Made by a program: the position numbers and the translations under genes
Assembly: GCA_002405485.1 (NCBI GenBank)
Contig: DHLW01000194.1
Coordinates: 863 to 37,887 of the forward strand
Origin: Phycisphaerales bacterium UBA4658
GTDB taxonomy: Bacteria > Planctomycetota > Phycisphaerae > Phycisphaerales > UBA1924
Length of the DNA stretch: 37,025 nt
Direction of reading: 5' to 3'
In this document: positions 1-9,384 of the stretch, one piece after another
How positions within the stretch are numbered: position 1 is the stretch's first letter
Layout: every line of letters starts with the position of its first letter
Notes under the pieces: model-generated
Told to the model about the DNA's origin: nothing
Seen by the model: only the letters and a program-made list of their open reading frames with translations
The model's database searches: none

Positions 1-2
1 AT

Positions 3-674
3 CTGCTTGCCGCCGATCCACTCGAAGCGGCCCCCGCAGCCCTCGCTGGCGCGGGCGTGGCGGCAGCCGCCGCCGGGGCCGGGGCAACTCCCCCGCCGCT
101 TCCTGTTCCCGCAGCCGGGTCGCAGCCCAATCCGCTGGACAAGGAGCTGGACGGCTCGATCCTGAACTACTCGATCCTGAACGGCGCGCTGGAGCTGCTC
201 CCCCAGGGCATCGCCTCCGCCGCGATCATCCCCCTGCAGATGAAGATGGTCTACGCCATCGGCAAGAAGCACGGGTACACGCTCGATCGCGGGCACATCA
301 AGGACTTTCTTGCCACCGCCGGCGTCGGAGTCGCATCCCAAGTCGTCGAGGGCTTCGCACGCAAGCTCGTCGGCGGGCTCATCGAGAACGTCGGAGGCAA
401 GTTCATCGGCAAGGGGCTCGCCAAGTCGATCTCCGGCTGGGGACAGACCGCCACCGGGGCCGCGTTCACCTTCGCCTCGACCTACGCGCTCGGGCAGGTC
501 GCCAAGCAGTACTACGCCGGCGGTCGAAAAATGTCCGCCATCGACATCCAGGCCCTCTTCAACCGCCAGGTCGCCGGGGCTCAGCAGATGTACGAGCAGC
601 ACCGTCCGAGAATCGAAGAACAGGCCCGCAAGCTCAACCCCTCGCAGGTTCTCAGCATGATTCGCGGGGCCTAG
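3..674 (+). CDS. DUF697/YcjF-like membrane-associated protein, 5' end outside window
   Basis: The reading frame is open to the left window edge, so the true start may lie upstream; a GTG at 57 is the first start-like codon but is followed by an Ala/Gly/Pro-rich stretch that looks like a linker rather than an N-terminus. After the linker comes an amphipathic and hydrophobic core (ELLPQGIASAAIIPLQMKMV) followed by AIGKKHGYTLDRGHIKDF and a Gly/Ala-rich helical region. This order, a hydrophobic segment with an LQMKMV-type motif, then a short charged segment, then glycine-rich helices, resembles the DUF697 domain of YcjF-like proteins, which associate with membranes and have no settled biochemical role. 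The C-terminus is charged (QHRPRIEEQARKLNPSQVL). The family assignment is from recognition of the pattern only. The next gene starts 49 bases downstream on the same strand, so co-transcription is possible. Confidence 0.6.
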   Translation: MLAADPLEAAPAALAGAGVAAAAAGAGATPPPLPVPAAGSQPNPLDKELDGSILNYSILNGALELLPQGIASAAIIPLQMKMVYAIGKKHGYTLDRGHIKDFLATAGVGVASQVVEGFARKLVGGLIENVGGKFIGKGLAKSISGWGQTATGAAFTFASTYALGQVAKQYYAGGRKMSAIDIQALFNRQVAGAQQMYEQHRPRIEEQARKLNPSQVLSMIRGA

Positions 675-723
675 GCCCGCCAAAGAGCCGAATGAACCGG
701 CCTCACCCTCGGACACCCTTCTC

Positions 724-1776
724 ATGGCCAGAATCATCAAGCCCATCGTCGGCGTCGACCTCGGCGGAACGAACATCAACGTCGGGATCGTCGACCCTCA
801 GCAGCTCCGGCTCATCCCCGGCTCACGGATCAACAAGAAGACCCAGGCCGCCCAGGGAAACAAGACCGTCATCGATCGGATCGTCCTGGCCATCGAGGAG
901 GCTCTCGACGGCGCGGGCATGACCCATGCGGATGTCTCCAGCATCGGCATCGCCGCCGCGGGCGCCGTGGACTCGGCTCGGGGCGTCGTGCTCAAGGGCG
1001 GAAACCTGAACTTCACGAACCTCCCGCTGGGCGAACTCGTCCGCAAGCGCACCGGGCTGCGCACGTTCATCGAGAACGACGTCAACGCCGCGGTCTACGG
1101 CGAGTGGAAGCACCCCTCCGGCGCCGTCGTGAACGCCGAGGACGCCCTGGGGGTCTGGATCGGCACGGGCGTCGGGGGCGGACTTGTTCTCAGCGGCAAG
1201 CTCTACGCCGGCGGGTTCTTCACCGCCGGCGAGATCGGGCACATGACCATGTTCCCCGGCGGGCCCACCGGACGTCGGAGCGTCGAGGAAGTCTGCTCGC
1301 GCACGGCGATCAGCGATCGGTTGCTCGCGCTCATCGCCGCCGGCCACCCGTCTTCGCTGCGCGCCATGATCGACGAGGAAAAGGGCCTCCTGCTCGAGAA
1401 GGCCCGCAAGGACGCCAAGGACAAGGGCAAGGTCACCTGGCAGTTCGAGAACAACAAGATCCTCCGGTCCAAGTCGATCGCGCTGGCCTATCACAAGCAC
1501 GACCCGCTCACCACCCACGTCATCCACGAGGCCGCGGTGCTGCTTGGCACCGCCATCGCCGGCGTGGTCACGCTGCTCTCGCTTCCGCACGTCGTGCTGG
1601 GCGGCGGGCTGACCGAAGCTCTCGGCGAACCCTGGGTCAAGGCCGTCCGCGTCGCGGTTCGTGAGAAGGCCTTCCCCCCGGAGTGCAGGAAGGTCGAGGT
1701 CGTCGGAACCAAGCTCAAGGATCAGGCCGGCATCATCGGGGCCGCGCTCCTGGCTCGCGACGCCAGAACGCGCTGA
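724..1776 (+). CDS. ROK-family sugar kinase (glucokinase-like), zinc motif absent
   Basis: 350 residues, ATG start. The N-terminal phosphate-binding motif VGVDLGGTNINVGIVD (residues 9-24) and the second glycine-rich signature GTGVGGGLV identify the actin-fold sugar kinase superfamily, ROK branch. The likely catalytic Asp is D119 in the ENDVNAA motif, and the sugar-contacting EIGH motif is at 170-173. The C-terminal HVVLGGGLTEAL matches the ROK adenosine-binding end. ROK kinases normally carry a CxCGxxGCxE zinc motif just after EIGH; here that segment reads PGGPTGRRSVEEVCSRT, with a single Cys (about residue 191), so the canonical zinc site is missing. The expected reaction is ATP-dependent 6-phosphorylation of glucose or an N-acyl hexosamine in the cytoplasm; the substrate cannot be read from the sequence. 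No strong Shine-Dalgarno is visible before the ATG. Confidence 0.85.
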   Translation: MARIIKPIVGVDLGGTNINVGIVDPQQLRLIPGSRINKKTQAAQGNKTVIDRIVLAIEEALDGAGMTHADVSSIGIAAAGAVDSARGVVLKGGNLNFTNLPLGELVRKRTGLRTFIENDVNAAVYGEWKHPSGAVVNAEDALGVWIGTGVGGGLVLSGKLYAGGFFTAGEIGHMTMFPGGPTGRRSVEEVCSRTAISDRLLALIAAGHPSSLRAMIDEEKGLLLEKARKDAKDKGKVTWQFENNKILRSKSIALAYHKHDPLTTHVIHEAAVLLGTAIAGVVTLLSLPHVVLGGGLTEALGEPWVKAVRVAVREKAFPPECRKVEVVGTKLKDQAGIIGAALLARDARTR

Positions 1777-1780
1777 CGCT

Positions 1781-1802
1781 CCCCCCGCCCCCCCGCCCCC
1801 CC
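1781..1802. repeat. C6-G-C7-G-C7 tract, G-quadruplex candidate on the minus strand
   Basis: Twenty-two bases made of three C-runs of 6, 7 and 7 separated by single G residues, starting five bases after the ROK stop codon. The complementary strand has three long G-runs, which can be partitioned into the four tracts needed for a quadruplex. A small hairpin (1815-1820 with 1827-1832) follows without a T-tail. Confidence 0.8.
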
Positions 1803-1862
1803 ACTCTTGACGAACCCGGCACGCGCGCCGGGCATCGGGATCGTCCCTATTCTCTCCGAGCC

Positions 1863-3281
1863 ATGAGCAGGAACGTGCCCGCGATGGGCAAGGCCAAGAC
1901 CATCGCGATCAAAGCCAAGAAAAAGGCCCCCGACCTCACCGATCTCGCCAGCGTCATGGAGTGGCTGCAGCATCGCGTCGACGTCGAACGCCTGGGCGCG
2001 TCCAGAGCGGCCCAGGACGCGATCAAGCTCGATCGCATGCACCGCCTCATGCACCTGCTGGGCGATCCGCACCGCGCGTTCAAGAGCGTGCATGTCGCCG
2101 GGACCAAGGGCAAGGGCTCCACGTGCGAGATGACCGCCGCGTGCCTGGAGGCCTGCGGCTACACCGTGGGCATCTACACATCCCCGCACCTGATCGACGT
2201 CCGCGAGCGGATCCGGATCAATCGCCAGCTCATCGCACAGGCCGACTTCGTGCGCGTCGCCCGCACCGTGGCCGACGCGGAGGCCAAGCTCGATCCGGCC
2301 GAGGGCGACGCCACCTATTTCGAGCTGCTCACCGCCATGGCCTTCGTCCACTTCGCCGAGCAGGCGGTGGACATCGCGGTGGTCGAGGTGGGCCTCGGCG
2401 GGCGGCTGGACTCGACGAACGTGATCGTCCCGGAGGTCGCCGCGGTCGCCAGCATCTCGCTGGACCACATGCAGATCCTGGGCGACACGGTGGAGAAGAT
2501 CGCCCGGGAGAAGGCCGGGATCTTCAAGCCGGGGGTGCCCGCGGTCGCGATGAATCAGGGCGAGTCGGTGGTCGCGGTCTTCCGCGAGGCCGCCTCTGCC
2601 GTCGGCGCTCCGCTGGAGATCGTCGGGCGCGACATCGACTTCTCCATCCGCGTCGATCCCACCGCTCCGGGCGGACCACGTTCACGCGTGAGCGTCTTCA
2701 CCGCACGCAACAGCTACGAGCACATGTCCGTTCCGCTCCTGGGTGAACACCAAGCGCACAACTGCGGACTGGCCCTGGCGATCCTCGACAAGCTCTCTGA
2801 GCGGGGCTTCAAGACGCCCGAGGCCGGTGTCACGCGCGGCCTGGCCACCGTGACCATGCCCGGACGCATGGAGTTGCTCCGCACCTCGCCCCGCCTCCTC
2901 CTGGATGGCGCCCACAACGCCGACAGCATCCGATGCCTCATGCGGGCCATCAGCGCCCAACTCCACCCCGATTCCATGGTCGTGATCTTCGGGTGCGCCG
3001 CCGACAAGGACATTGACGGCATGCTCAGGGAACTCGCCCTCGGGGCCGACAAGGTCATCTTCACCCGCAGCGGCAACACCCGCGCCGCCGACCCGCGCGA
3101 CCTGGCTCGACGATTCACCGAGAGTTCCGGCAAGATGTGCCAGACCGCACCGGACCTCCCCGCGGCGATCGATCTCGCCAAGCGCGGCGTCCGCCGAGAC
3201 GACCTTGTCTGCGTCACCGGCTCGCTCTATCTCGTTGGGGACGCCAAGGCCATGCTCCAGGCCCGAGCACGCCCGACCTGA
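1863..3281 (+). CDS. folC: Folylpolyglutamate synthase / dihydrofolate synthase
   Basis: A Mur-ligase-type enzyme that adds glutamate to dihydropteroate or tetrahydrofolate with ATP in the cytoplasm. The frame is open upstream of 1863, but the ATG at 1863 (or the one at 1884) gives a normal N-terminus; the upstream extension overlaps the ROK gene and the C-tract and is not protein-like. Diagnostic motifs are the P-loop VAGTKGKGST near residue 80, the TSPHL and RERIRIN motifs just after it, the VEVGLGGRLDSTNVI motif, and LLLDGAHNADSIRCL in the C-terminal domain. At 472 residues it is slightly longer than average because of a Lys-rich N-terminal extension (KAKTIAIKAKKKAPD). The gene stands alone; accD, a common neighbour elsewhere, is not in the window. 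Confidence 0.93.
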   Translation: MSRNVPAMGKAKTIAIKAKKKAPDLTDLASVMEWLQHRVDVERLGASRAAQDAIKLDRMHRLMHLLGDPHRAFKSVHVAGTKGKGSTCEMTAACLEACGYTVGIYTSPHLIDVRERIRINRQLIAQADFVRVARTVADAEAKLDPAEGDATYFELLTAMAFVHFAEQAVDIAVVEVGLGGRLDSTNVIVPEVAAVASISLDHMQILGDTVEKIAREKAGIFKPGVPAVAMNQGESVVAVFREAASAVGAPLEIVGRDIDFSIRVDPTAPGGPRSRVSVFTARNSYEHMSVPLLGEHQAHNCGLALAILDKLSERGFKTPEAGVTRGLATVTMPGRMELLRTSPRLLLDGAHNADSIRCLMRAISAQLHPDSMVVIFGCAADKDIDGMLRELALGADKVIFTRSGNTRAADPRDLARRFTESSGKMCQTAPDLPAAIDLAKRGVRRDDLVCVTGSLYLVGDAKAMLQARARPT

Positions 3282-3379
3282 TCTCGCGCTCACGCCAAAA
3301 TGCCCGCACACGGACGTGCACACGGGCCCGCCGCCCCGCGGCGACATCCGGCCGGCGAGCCCGCCTCACTCGGTCTGAC

Positions 3380-3871
3380 TCAACTGGCCCGGCGCAGAGA
3401 TCCGCCGCCGGACATGTTCCCGGTCGGGCCGGTCGACGGGGCGAGCGTCCCCGAGCGGCTTCCGGCGACGCGCGGTCCGGCGTCGATCCGGCGGCGGTGA
3501 CGATCCGACGCGTCCTCTCCCGGCCGGGTCGGAGCGTGCGCCCGCGCCGCATCACCCATCTGCATCCGAAGGCCATCCAGATCGCTCGCGGGCGCTTCGA
3601 CCGGCCCTCGTGCGGCGGCCAGATCCTGCCGACGGTGCGTTGCCGATTGCGCCTGGGCATCCACCTGCGCCGCCCGGTCCGCCCGGGCCAGCAGCAGCAC
3701 GCACCCCGGAAGAACCATCAGCGCCAGCAGTCCGACCAGTTGCGGGGTGGGCACGCTGGGCAGCACGTCGCTCGCCGAGCTCCGAAACACCAGCGCAAAA
3801 CCTGCCGCCACGGACACGACGCAGACGAACCCCGCCAATGCGCGTCGGAGAAACCCATGAGAGATGGACAT
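3380..3871 (-). CDS. Small membrane protein with two predicted TM helices, function unknown
   Basis: 163 residues if translation begins at the ATG at 3871, which is preceded by a purine-rich AGAGGGG at a plausible distance. Two hydrophobic segments, one around residues 9-28 (LAGFVCVVSVAAGFALVF) and one around residues 40-58 (LVGLLALMVLPGCVLLLA), suggest a helical hairpin in a membrane. The remaining hundred residues are hydrophilic, rich in Ala, Arg and Asp, and look disordered. I do not recognise a family. It converges with folC (98 bases between stop codons) and is divergent from bamA (about 170 bases). The two hydrophobic segments and the ribosome-binding site favour a real gene, but the low-complexity C-terminal half means the call is moderate. 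Confidence 0.5.
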   Translation of the reverse strand: MSISHGFLRRALAGFVCVVSVAAGFALVFRSSASDVLPSVPTPQLVGLLALMVLPGCVLLLARADRAAQVDAQAQSATHRRQDLAAARGPVEAPASDLDGLRMQMGDAARAHAPTRPGEDASDRHRRRIDAGPRVAGSRSGTLAPSTGPTGNMSGGGSLRRAS

Positions 3872-4038
3872 TCGCGTGCGAGCCCCTCTAAGGCGTGTAG
3901 AGTCGGTCGACTGTTGAGCTCGGTCCGGCGGGCTCGACTTGGAGTCCCGGTTCCCGAGAGGGGACACTAGATCGGCTCTTTGCCGCCTTCAAGCACACGA
4001 ACGCCTCCAGCGATTGCAGATCGTCAGAATCCGGATTT

Positions 4039-6657
4039 GTGTTTCTCGCGCAAGGGCGGTATCGTCCCCTCCTTGTGACCGTGGCTTTGACCACCCAGCG
4101 TGGGCTCGATGCGCCGCCGACGTCGCGGACCGAGCCCTCAAGGCCTCTTGGCCGCCTGCTCGTTCCGCCGCACTCCGGCGCGCTCGTGCTCTGCGCCTGC
4201 GCCGCGCTTGCGTCGGGCGTCTCGCCCTCCGCCGCGCTGGCTCAGCCGCTCACGCCCGACGATGCGCCGCGTGCTCCGGGCGTTCAACCCGCGGCCCCCG
4301 CACCCGCTCCCTCGACCGCCGCCGCGATGGACGCCTTCGCGGAACGCCCCGTTCGCGCCGTTCGACTCCTGGGGCTGGAGCGCACCGACCCGCAGCTTGC
4401 GCAGAACCAGGTGCGCACTCGCGCCGGACAGCCCCTCAATCCCGAGACTGTTCGAGCCGACGTGGTTCGGCTCAACCGCCTCGGCCGCTTCAGGGAGCTC
4501 AACGCCCGCGTCCAGCCGCTGGACGACGGTTCGGTCGACGTGCTCTTCCAGTTTGCCGAGACGCCCATCATCCAGGCCGTCGACATCGTCGGCAATCGCC
4601 AGGTTCCCAACAGCGAGATCCAGCCGTTCATCGACCTCCTCCGCGACACGCCGATCGATGAGTTCCAGCTCGGCGCCGCCCGCAGCGCGATCGAGAAGGT
4701 CTATCGCGACAAGGGCTACTTCCAGGCCACCGTCACCATCGACGAGAAGGAGCTGGAGAACGGCGTGGTGCTCTTCCGCGTCGCCGAGGGCGAGCGTGTC
4801 CGCGTGACCGACATCCGCTTCGAAGGCAACGCCAGCTTCGAGCCGCGACAACTCACCCCGAACATCAAGACCACGACCGCCGGCATCTTCGAGACCGGTC
4901 CCGTGGACAACGAGCAGCTCGACCGTGACGTCGCGTCGCTTCTTGAGTTCTACCGCAACCGCGGGTACCTGGACGTCCGCGCGGATCGCCAGGTCGTGTT
5001 CAGCCCAAACGGCCGCGAGGCGATCGTCAAGTTCATCGTCAGCGAGGGGCCGCTGTACACGCTCCGCTCCGTGCGGGCCGAGACTCCCGGTGATGACAAG
5101 CTCCGCTCCGGCAGCCCGCCGACGGTCTTCAGCGTCGGACAGCTCGCGGGGCTGATGGAGATCAAGGCCGGCGACGTGTACGCGGTGGACAAGATCCGCC
5201 GATCGCTCGACGCCGCCCGCAACGCCTATCTCCAGATGGGCTACGTCGACGTGCAGATCGCCAGCTTCGAACTCCGTGATCCGGACAAGCCGGAAGTCGA
5301 TCTGCTCCTGGTCATCAGCGAGGTTCGCCCCTTCAAGACCGGCATGATCCGCGTCAAGGGCAACGACACCACCCAGGACAAGGTCATCATCCGCGAGCTC
5401 AACATCAAGCCCGAGCGGCCGCTGGACGCCAGCGCCGAACGCATCGCTCCGGGCAGGCCCCCCGTCAGCAGGACCGAGCAGCGCATCATCGACACCCGGC
5501 TCTTCGCTCCCGGCTCGGTCAAACTCACCATCCAGCCCGAGGACCCCGCCGAGCCCGGCTATCGCGACCTGCTCATCGAGGTGCAGGAGACCAACACCGG
5601 CTCCTTGAGCTTCGGCGCCGCGGTGAACTCCGACGCCGGCGTCACCGGCCTCATCAGCCTCCGGCAGCGCAACTTCGACGTCGCCGACGTCCCAGACTCC
5701 TTCGGCGAGTTCCTCGCAGGCCGGGCCTTCCGCGGCGCAGGACAGGATTTCAACATCACCCTCGCCCCCGGCACCGAAGTCCAGGAATACGCCATCGGTC
5801 TCACCGATCCGAACCTCCTGGATTCCGACTACTCAGGGTCCATCGGCGGCAGCTTCCGCCAGCGCCGGTACGACGAGTACGACGAAGATCGACTCCGCCT
5901 CCGCTTCGGGTTTGGACGCAAGTTCGGCGAACGCTGGGCCGGCAACGTCCTCTTCCGCGCCGAGAACATCCGGATCGAGGACATCGAGTCCGACGCACCC
6001 GTCGACCTCTTCGAAGTCGAAGGGAACAACGCCCTCACCGGCATCGGCTTCCAGCTCACCCGAAGCACCGTCGACGCCCGCTTCAGACCCACCAAGGGCT
6101 CCCGGCTCCAGTTCGAGGCCGAACGCGTCGGCGCCATGGGCGGCGACTTTGAGTTCACCCGACTCAACGCCTCACACATCGTCTTCTTCCCCGTCTACGA
6201 GTCCTTCCTCGGCTACAAGACCATCCTCTCATTCAAGACCGAAGCCACCTATATCCCCGAAGGCAGCGACAACGCCCCGGTCTTCGAACGCATCTACCTC
6301 GGCGGCACCTCCTTCCGCGGGTTCAACTTCCGTCAGGTCAGCCCCAAGGGCATCCGCAACGACAACGGGCAGGTCGGCGACGATCCCGTCGGCGGCACAT
6401 GGGGCTTCTTCACCGGCGTCGAGATCAACCAGCCCGTCTGGCAGGACATCGTCTCCGTCGTCGGCTTCGTCGATACCGGCACCGTCACCGATGAGATCGG
6501 CTTCGACGAGTACCGCGTCTCCGCCGGCCTCGGCCTGCGCATCTACGTCCCCGCCATCGGCCCAGTCCCGCTCGCCTTTGACTTCGGATTCCCCATCTTG
6601 AAGGAAGACGGAGACCGCGAACGCGTCTTCTCCTTCAGCTTCGACCTGCCGTTCTAG
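4039..6657 (+). CDS. bamA: Outer membrane assembly factor BamA (Omp85 family)
   Basis: 872 residues counted from a GTG at 4039; in-frame GTGs at 4075 and 4081 are alternative starts, and none has a clear ribosome-binding site. An export signal is seen in the hydrophobic run ALVLCACAALASGV followed by an ALAQP cleavage site. The region of about residues 95-490 reads as successive POTRA domains (for example VRAVRLLGLERTDPQ, IIQAVDIVGNRQVPNSE, RVTDIRFEGNASFEP), and about residues 510-872 form the beta-barrel. The Omp85 lid-lock signature is present as GTSFRGFNF, with FRGF starting at residue 759, and the protein ends in the aromatic-terminated strand FSFSFDLPF expected of an outer-membrane barrel. 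It folds and inserts beta-barrel proteins. The usual neighbours skp/ompH and lpxD do not follow directly; lpxD lies 1.5 kb away on the other strand. Confidence 0.92.
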   Translation: MFLAQGRYRPLLVTVALTTQRGLDAPPTSRTEPSRPLGRLLVPPHSGALVLCACAALASGVSPSAALAQPLTPDDAPRAPGVQPAAPAPAPSTAAAMDAFAERPVRAVRLLGLERTDPQLAQNQVRTRAGQPLNPETVRADVVRLNRLGRFRELNARVQPLDDGSVDVLFQFAETPIIQAVDIVGNRQVPNSEIQPFIDLLRDTPIDEFQLGAARSAIEKVYRDKGYFQATVTIDEKELENGVVLFRVAEGERVRVTDIRFEGNASFEPRQLTPNIKTTTAGIFETGPVDNEQLDRDVASLLEFYRNRGYLDVRADRQVVFSPNGREAIVKFIVSEGPLYTLRSVRAETPGDDKLRSGSPPTVFSVGQLAGLMEIKAGDVYAVDKIRRSLDAARNAYLQMGYVDVQIASFELRDPDKPEVDLLLVISEVRPFKTGMIRVKGNDTTQDKVIIRELNIKPERPLDASAERIAPGRPPVSRTEQRIIDTRLFAPGSVKLTIQPEDPAEPGYRDLLIEVQETNTGSLSFGAAVNSDAGVTGLISLRQRNFDVADVPDSFGEFLAGRAFRGAGQDFNITLAPGTEVQEYAIGLTDPNLLDSDYSGSIGGSFRQRRYDEYDEDRLRLRFGFGRKFGERWAGNVLFRAENIRIEDIESDAPVDLFEVEGNNALTGIGFQLTRSTVDARFRPTKGSRLQFEAERVGAMGGDFEFTRLNASHIVFFPVYESFLGYKTILSFKTEATYIPEGSDNAPVFERIYLGGTSFRGFNFRQVSPKGIRNDNGQVGDDPVGGTWGFFTGVEINQPVWQDIVSVVGFVDTGTVTDEIGFDEYRVSAGLGLRIYVPAIGPVPLAFDFGFPILKEDGDRERVFSFSFDLPF

Positions 6658-6737
6658 CGGCCAAGTCACAACCCACGCCCTCCGCCGCGCAGGCACCCCA
6701 CTCCCCGCTCGTACAGGGTGCCAGTGGAGGCGTTCCC

Positions 6738-8159
6738 ATGCGAAGCATCCTGTTCGCGCTCGTCGGCGCGTGCCTGATCTGCTCCCCCTCACACGCCCAG
6801 CCCTGCGGCCGTGCGATCCGAAGCGTCGCCATTCCCGTGCCTTTCGGGGCTCAGGTCGCCATGGCCGGCCATCCCACGGATCCGGGTGTGATCTTCTCCC
6901 TCTCGCTCTCTGGCCGAGTCACCATCGTCCGCAACGGCGTGGCAAGCCAGACCGCCGCGCTCACCATCGCCAACTTCGGCAGCTCCAACGCCGGCTACGG
7001 GTTTGCCTGCGATCCCGACTTCGACCGCAACGGACACATCTACGTCTTCGGGCCCGCCGGCCTCAGCGGGCCGACCACCACCAGCGCCATCATGCGATTC
7101 ACCCGCTCCGCGACGAGCCCCGACACCTTCGATCCCGCCTCCAGGACCATCATCCTTCGCGTGCCCGCCCAACCCGTGCAGCATTCCGGCGGGTGGCTCG
7201 GCTTTGGCCGCGACGGACTCCTCTACCTCGCGCTCGGCGATCACTTCCGGGAGAACACGATCCTGCAGACCACAAACCTCCTTGGCAAGCTCCTCCGCAT
7301 CGACGTGCGCACCGACGCGTTTCCGAGTGATCCCGATCGCACCTACGCCATTCCCGCCGCCAATCCCTTCGTAAACGGCCCCTACCTGCCCGAGGTCTTC
7401 GCGATCGGCCTCCGCAACCCCTTCCGCTGCGGCTTCGATCGCGTCACCGGCGATCTCTTCATCGCCGACGTCGGCGCCAGTTCATTCGAAGAAGTCAACC
7501 TCATCCCGGCTTCCTCCCCCGGGGGTCAGCACTTCGGCTGGCCGTGCTTCGAGGGACTCATGTCGCAGTCCTTCGGATGCCCGAACCCAAGACCCAACCC
7601 CGAAACGCTCACCTTCCCCATCTTTCAGATCGCCACGGTCTTCAACCGCTGCATCATCGGCGGGACGGTCTACCGCGGCTCGGCCATTCCCTGGCTCAGA
7701 GGGCGATACGTCTTCGGGTCGTGCACCGGCGGGGCGTTCCAGCAGTTCGATCCCCAAAGCCCATCTTCCACCCGAAGCTCGCTGCAGATCGGCAGTTCGA
7801 TCTACGGCTTCGGCGAGGACGCCGACGGCGAGCTGTACACCGTCGGCCCGGGCGGACTCGCCAAGCTCGTCGACGCTTCGCCCCCCGACGTGGATTGCAA
7901 CCAGAACCTCATCACCGACGCCTGCGACATCGCCTCCCGAGTCGAGACCGACTACAACGCAAATCTCGTCGCCGACTCCTGCGAGCGATCCTGCGTCGCC
8001 GACTGGAACCTCTCCGGCGCGGCCGACATGGCCGACATCGACGCCTTCGTCTTCATCTGGATGCGCGGCGACCTCGCCGCGGATGTCAATCGCAGCGGCA
8101 ACTCCACCGTCCAGGATGTCTTTGACTTCCTGAACATCTGGCTCGCCGGATGCCGCTGA
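6738..8159 (+). CDS. Exported PQQ-type glucose/sorbosone dehydrogenase with dockerin-like tail
   Basis: 473 residues with a GGAGG ribosome-binding site seven bases before the ATG and a signal peptide (SILFALVGACLICSPSHAQ). The beta-propeller signatures of soluble PQQ sugar dehydrogenases are present: HSGGWLGFGRDGLLYLALGD, GLRNPFRCGFDRVTGDLFIA and QHFGWPCFEG. Members oxidise aldoses or sorbosone in the periplasm using PQQ and calcium; substrate and cofactor cannot be confirmed here. The final 55 residues are a dockerin-like module with two degenerate calcium loops (DWNLSGAADMADID and DVNRSGNSTVQDVF), ending in NIWLAGCR. This tail recurs in five other proteins in the window. The gene converges with lpxD with seven bases between the stop codons. 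Confidence 0.85.
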   Translation: MRSILFALVGACLICSPSHAQPCGRAIRSVAIPVPFGAQVAMAGHPTDPGVIFSLSLSGRVTIVRNGVASQTAALTIANFGSSNAGYGFACDPDFDRNGHIYVFGPAGLSGPTTTSAIMRFTRSATSPDTFDPASRTIILRVPAQPVQHSGGWLGFGRDGLLYLALGDHFRENTILQTTNLLGKLLRIDVRTDAFPSDPDRTYAIPAANPFVNGPYLPEVFAIGLRNPFRCGFDRVTGDLFIADVGASSFEEVNLIPASSPGGQHFGWPCFEGLMSQSFGCPNPRPNPETLTFPIFQIATVFNRCIIGGTVYRGSAIPWLRGRYVFGSCTGGAFQQFDPQSPSSTRSSLQIGSSIYGFGEDADGELYTVGPGGLAKLVDASPPDVDCNQNLITDACDIASRVETDYNANLVADSCERSCVADWNLSGAADMADIDAFVFIWMRGDLAADVNRSGNSTVQDVFDFLNIWLAGCR

Positions 8160-8166
8160 ACTCGGC

Positions 8167-9249
8167 TCAGCGCTCCAGATCCCGTCGGTGCATCTCCACC
8201 GCTTTCCCCACCGCTCCGCCCCCGCGTTTGAGGGCCCTGAGCACCTCCGGCAGCTTGCGCACCGCCGCCCATGACCGCATCTGCTGGCTGTGCGGAGCCG
8301 CGGGCAGCCCCGTCCAGGTCTGTCCCGCCGGGACGTCCTCCAGAAGCCCGGTCTTGGCGCCAAGCCGAGCGCCCGCGCCGATGGTCAGGTTGTCCGCGAC
8401 TCCACAGCACCCGGCGATCACCACCCCATCGCCGATCACCACCGACCCGCCGATGCCCGTCACACCGCAGATGATCACGCTCCGGCCGATGCGGCAGTTG
8501 TGCGCGATCTGCACCAGATTGTCGATCTTGGTTCCGTCGCCGATGGTCGTCGGGCCGAACTTGCCCCGATCCACACAGGAGTTCGCGCCGATCTCGACGT
8601 CGCTGCCGATCTCCACCGTCCCCACGTGCGGCACCTTGATCAGCCCGCGCCCGCTCGGGTCTGGTCGAAACCCAAACCCATCGGCCCCGATCGACACGTG
8701 CGCATGCAGGATGCACCGCGGGCCGATCGTGCACCGGTCGTACACCACCACCCCGGGGTTCAGCACCGTCTGGGCGCCGATGCTCACATCCGCGCCGATC
8801 GTCACCGACGGCATGATCACCGCGCCATCGCCAATCACGCTCCGAGGCCCGACCACGCTGTTGGCGCCGATCCGCGCCCCGGATCCGATCTTCGCCGTCG
8901 AATCCACCACTGCCGTCGGGTGCACACCCGCCTCCGGCGTGTGCTGCGGCAAGGTCTGCGCGGCCATCTCCAGGAGCTTGACCATCGCCAGGTCCGCGTC
9001 GTTCACGTGCAGCAACGCACGCGCCGATGGATCGTGACCCGGCACATCGATCCCGTTCGTCACCACCGCCGCCGACGCCTTGCTCTCGGCCCAGAGCTTC
9101 GCGAATCGCGCCGATCGCACGAATGTCAGCGCGCCACTCCGGGCCTTGTCGATCCCCGCGACATCCGTGATCACCACGTCCGGCGGCCCGTCCAGCCGAG
9201 CCCCGAGAATCTGCGCCAGCATCCCAGTCGTGATCCGAATCGCGTGCAT
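8167..9249 (-). CDS. lpxD: UDP-3-O-(3-hydroxyacyl)glucosamine N-acyltransferase LpxD
   Basis: 360 residues from the ATG at 9249; the frame is open further upstream, but that extension is Arg/Cys-rich and unlike the family. The enzyme adds the N-linked acyl chain in lipid A synthesis. The N-terminal uridine-binding domain (about residues 1-105) contains [18 protein letters not shown]. From about residue 115 the sequence becomes a left-handed beta-helix of hexapeptide repeats ([20 protein letters not shown] and following). The expected catalytic His is H250 in [10 protein letters not shown]. The C-terminal extension after the helix ([20 protein letters not shown]) is typical. It lies downstream of the PEP-CTERM-like gene on the same strand with 135 bases between. 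Presence of lpxD with bamA argues for a lipopolysaccharide-type outer membrane. Confidence 0.94.
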   Translation of the reverse strand: MHAIRITTGMLAQILGARLDGPPDVVITDVAGIDKARSGALTFVRSARFAKLWAESKASAAVVTNGIDVPGHDPSARALLHVNDADLAMVKLLEMAAQTLPQHTPEAGVHPTAVVDSTAKIGSGARIGANSVVGPRSVIGDGAVIMPSVTIGADVSIGAQTVLNPGVVVYDRCTIGPRCILHAHVSIGADGFGFRPDPSGRGLIKVPHVGTVEIGSDVEIGANSCVDRGKFGPTTIGDGTKIDNLVQIAHNCRIGRSVIICGVTGIGGSVVIGDGVVIAGCCGVADNLTIGAGARLGAKTGLLEDVPAGQTWTGLPAAPHSQQMRSWAAVRKLPEVLRALKRGGGAVGKAVEMHRRDLER

Positions 9250-9384
9250 GGGCGATCGTATGACCCGCGGGCACCGCCATCTGCATCGTCGGCACCTCCC
9301 CACCATCGCGCCGATCAACCACCCACGCGGGATCGGGACGTGGACCCGACTGGCCCCGCGTGGGTGTTTAGGCAAAGTGGCGGC

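Noticed and set aside
1815..1832. Terminator after the ROK gene
   Set aside because: A six-base stem exists (CCCGGC with GCCGGG) but no T-run follows.
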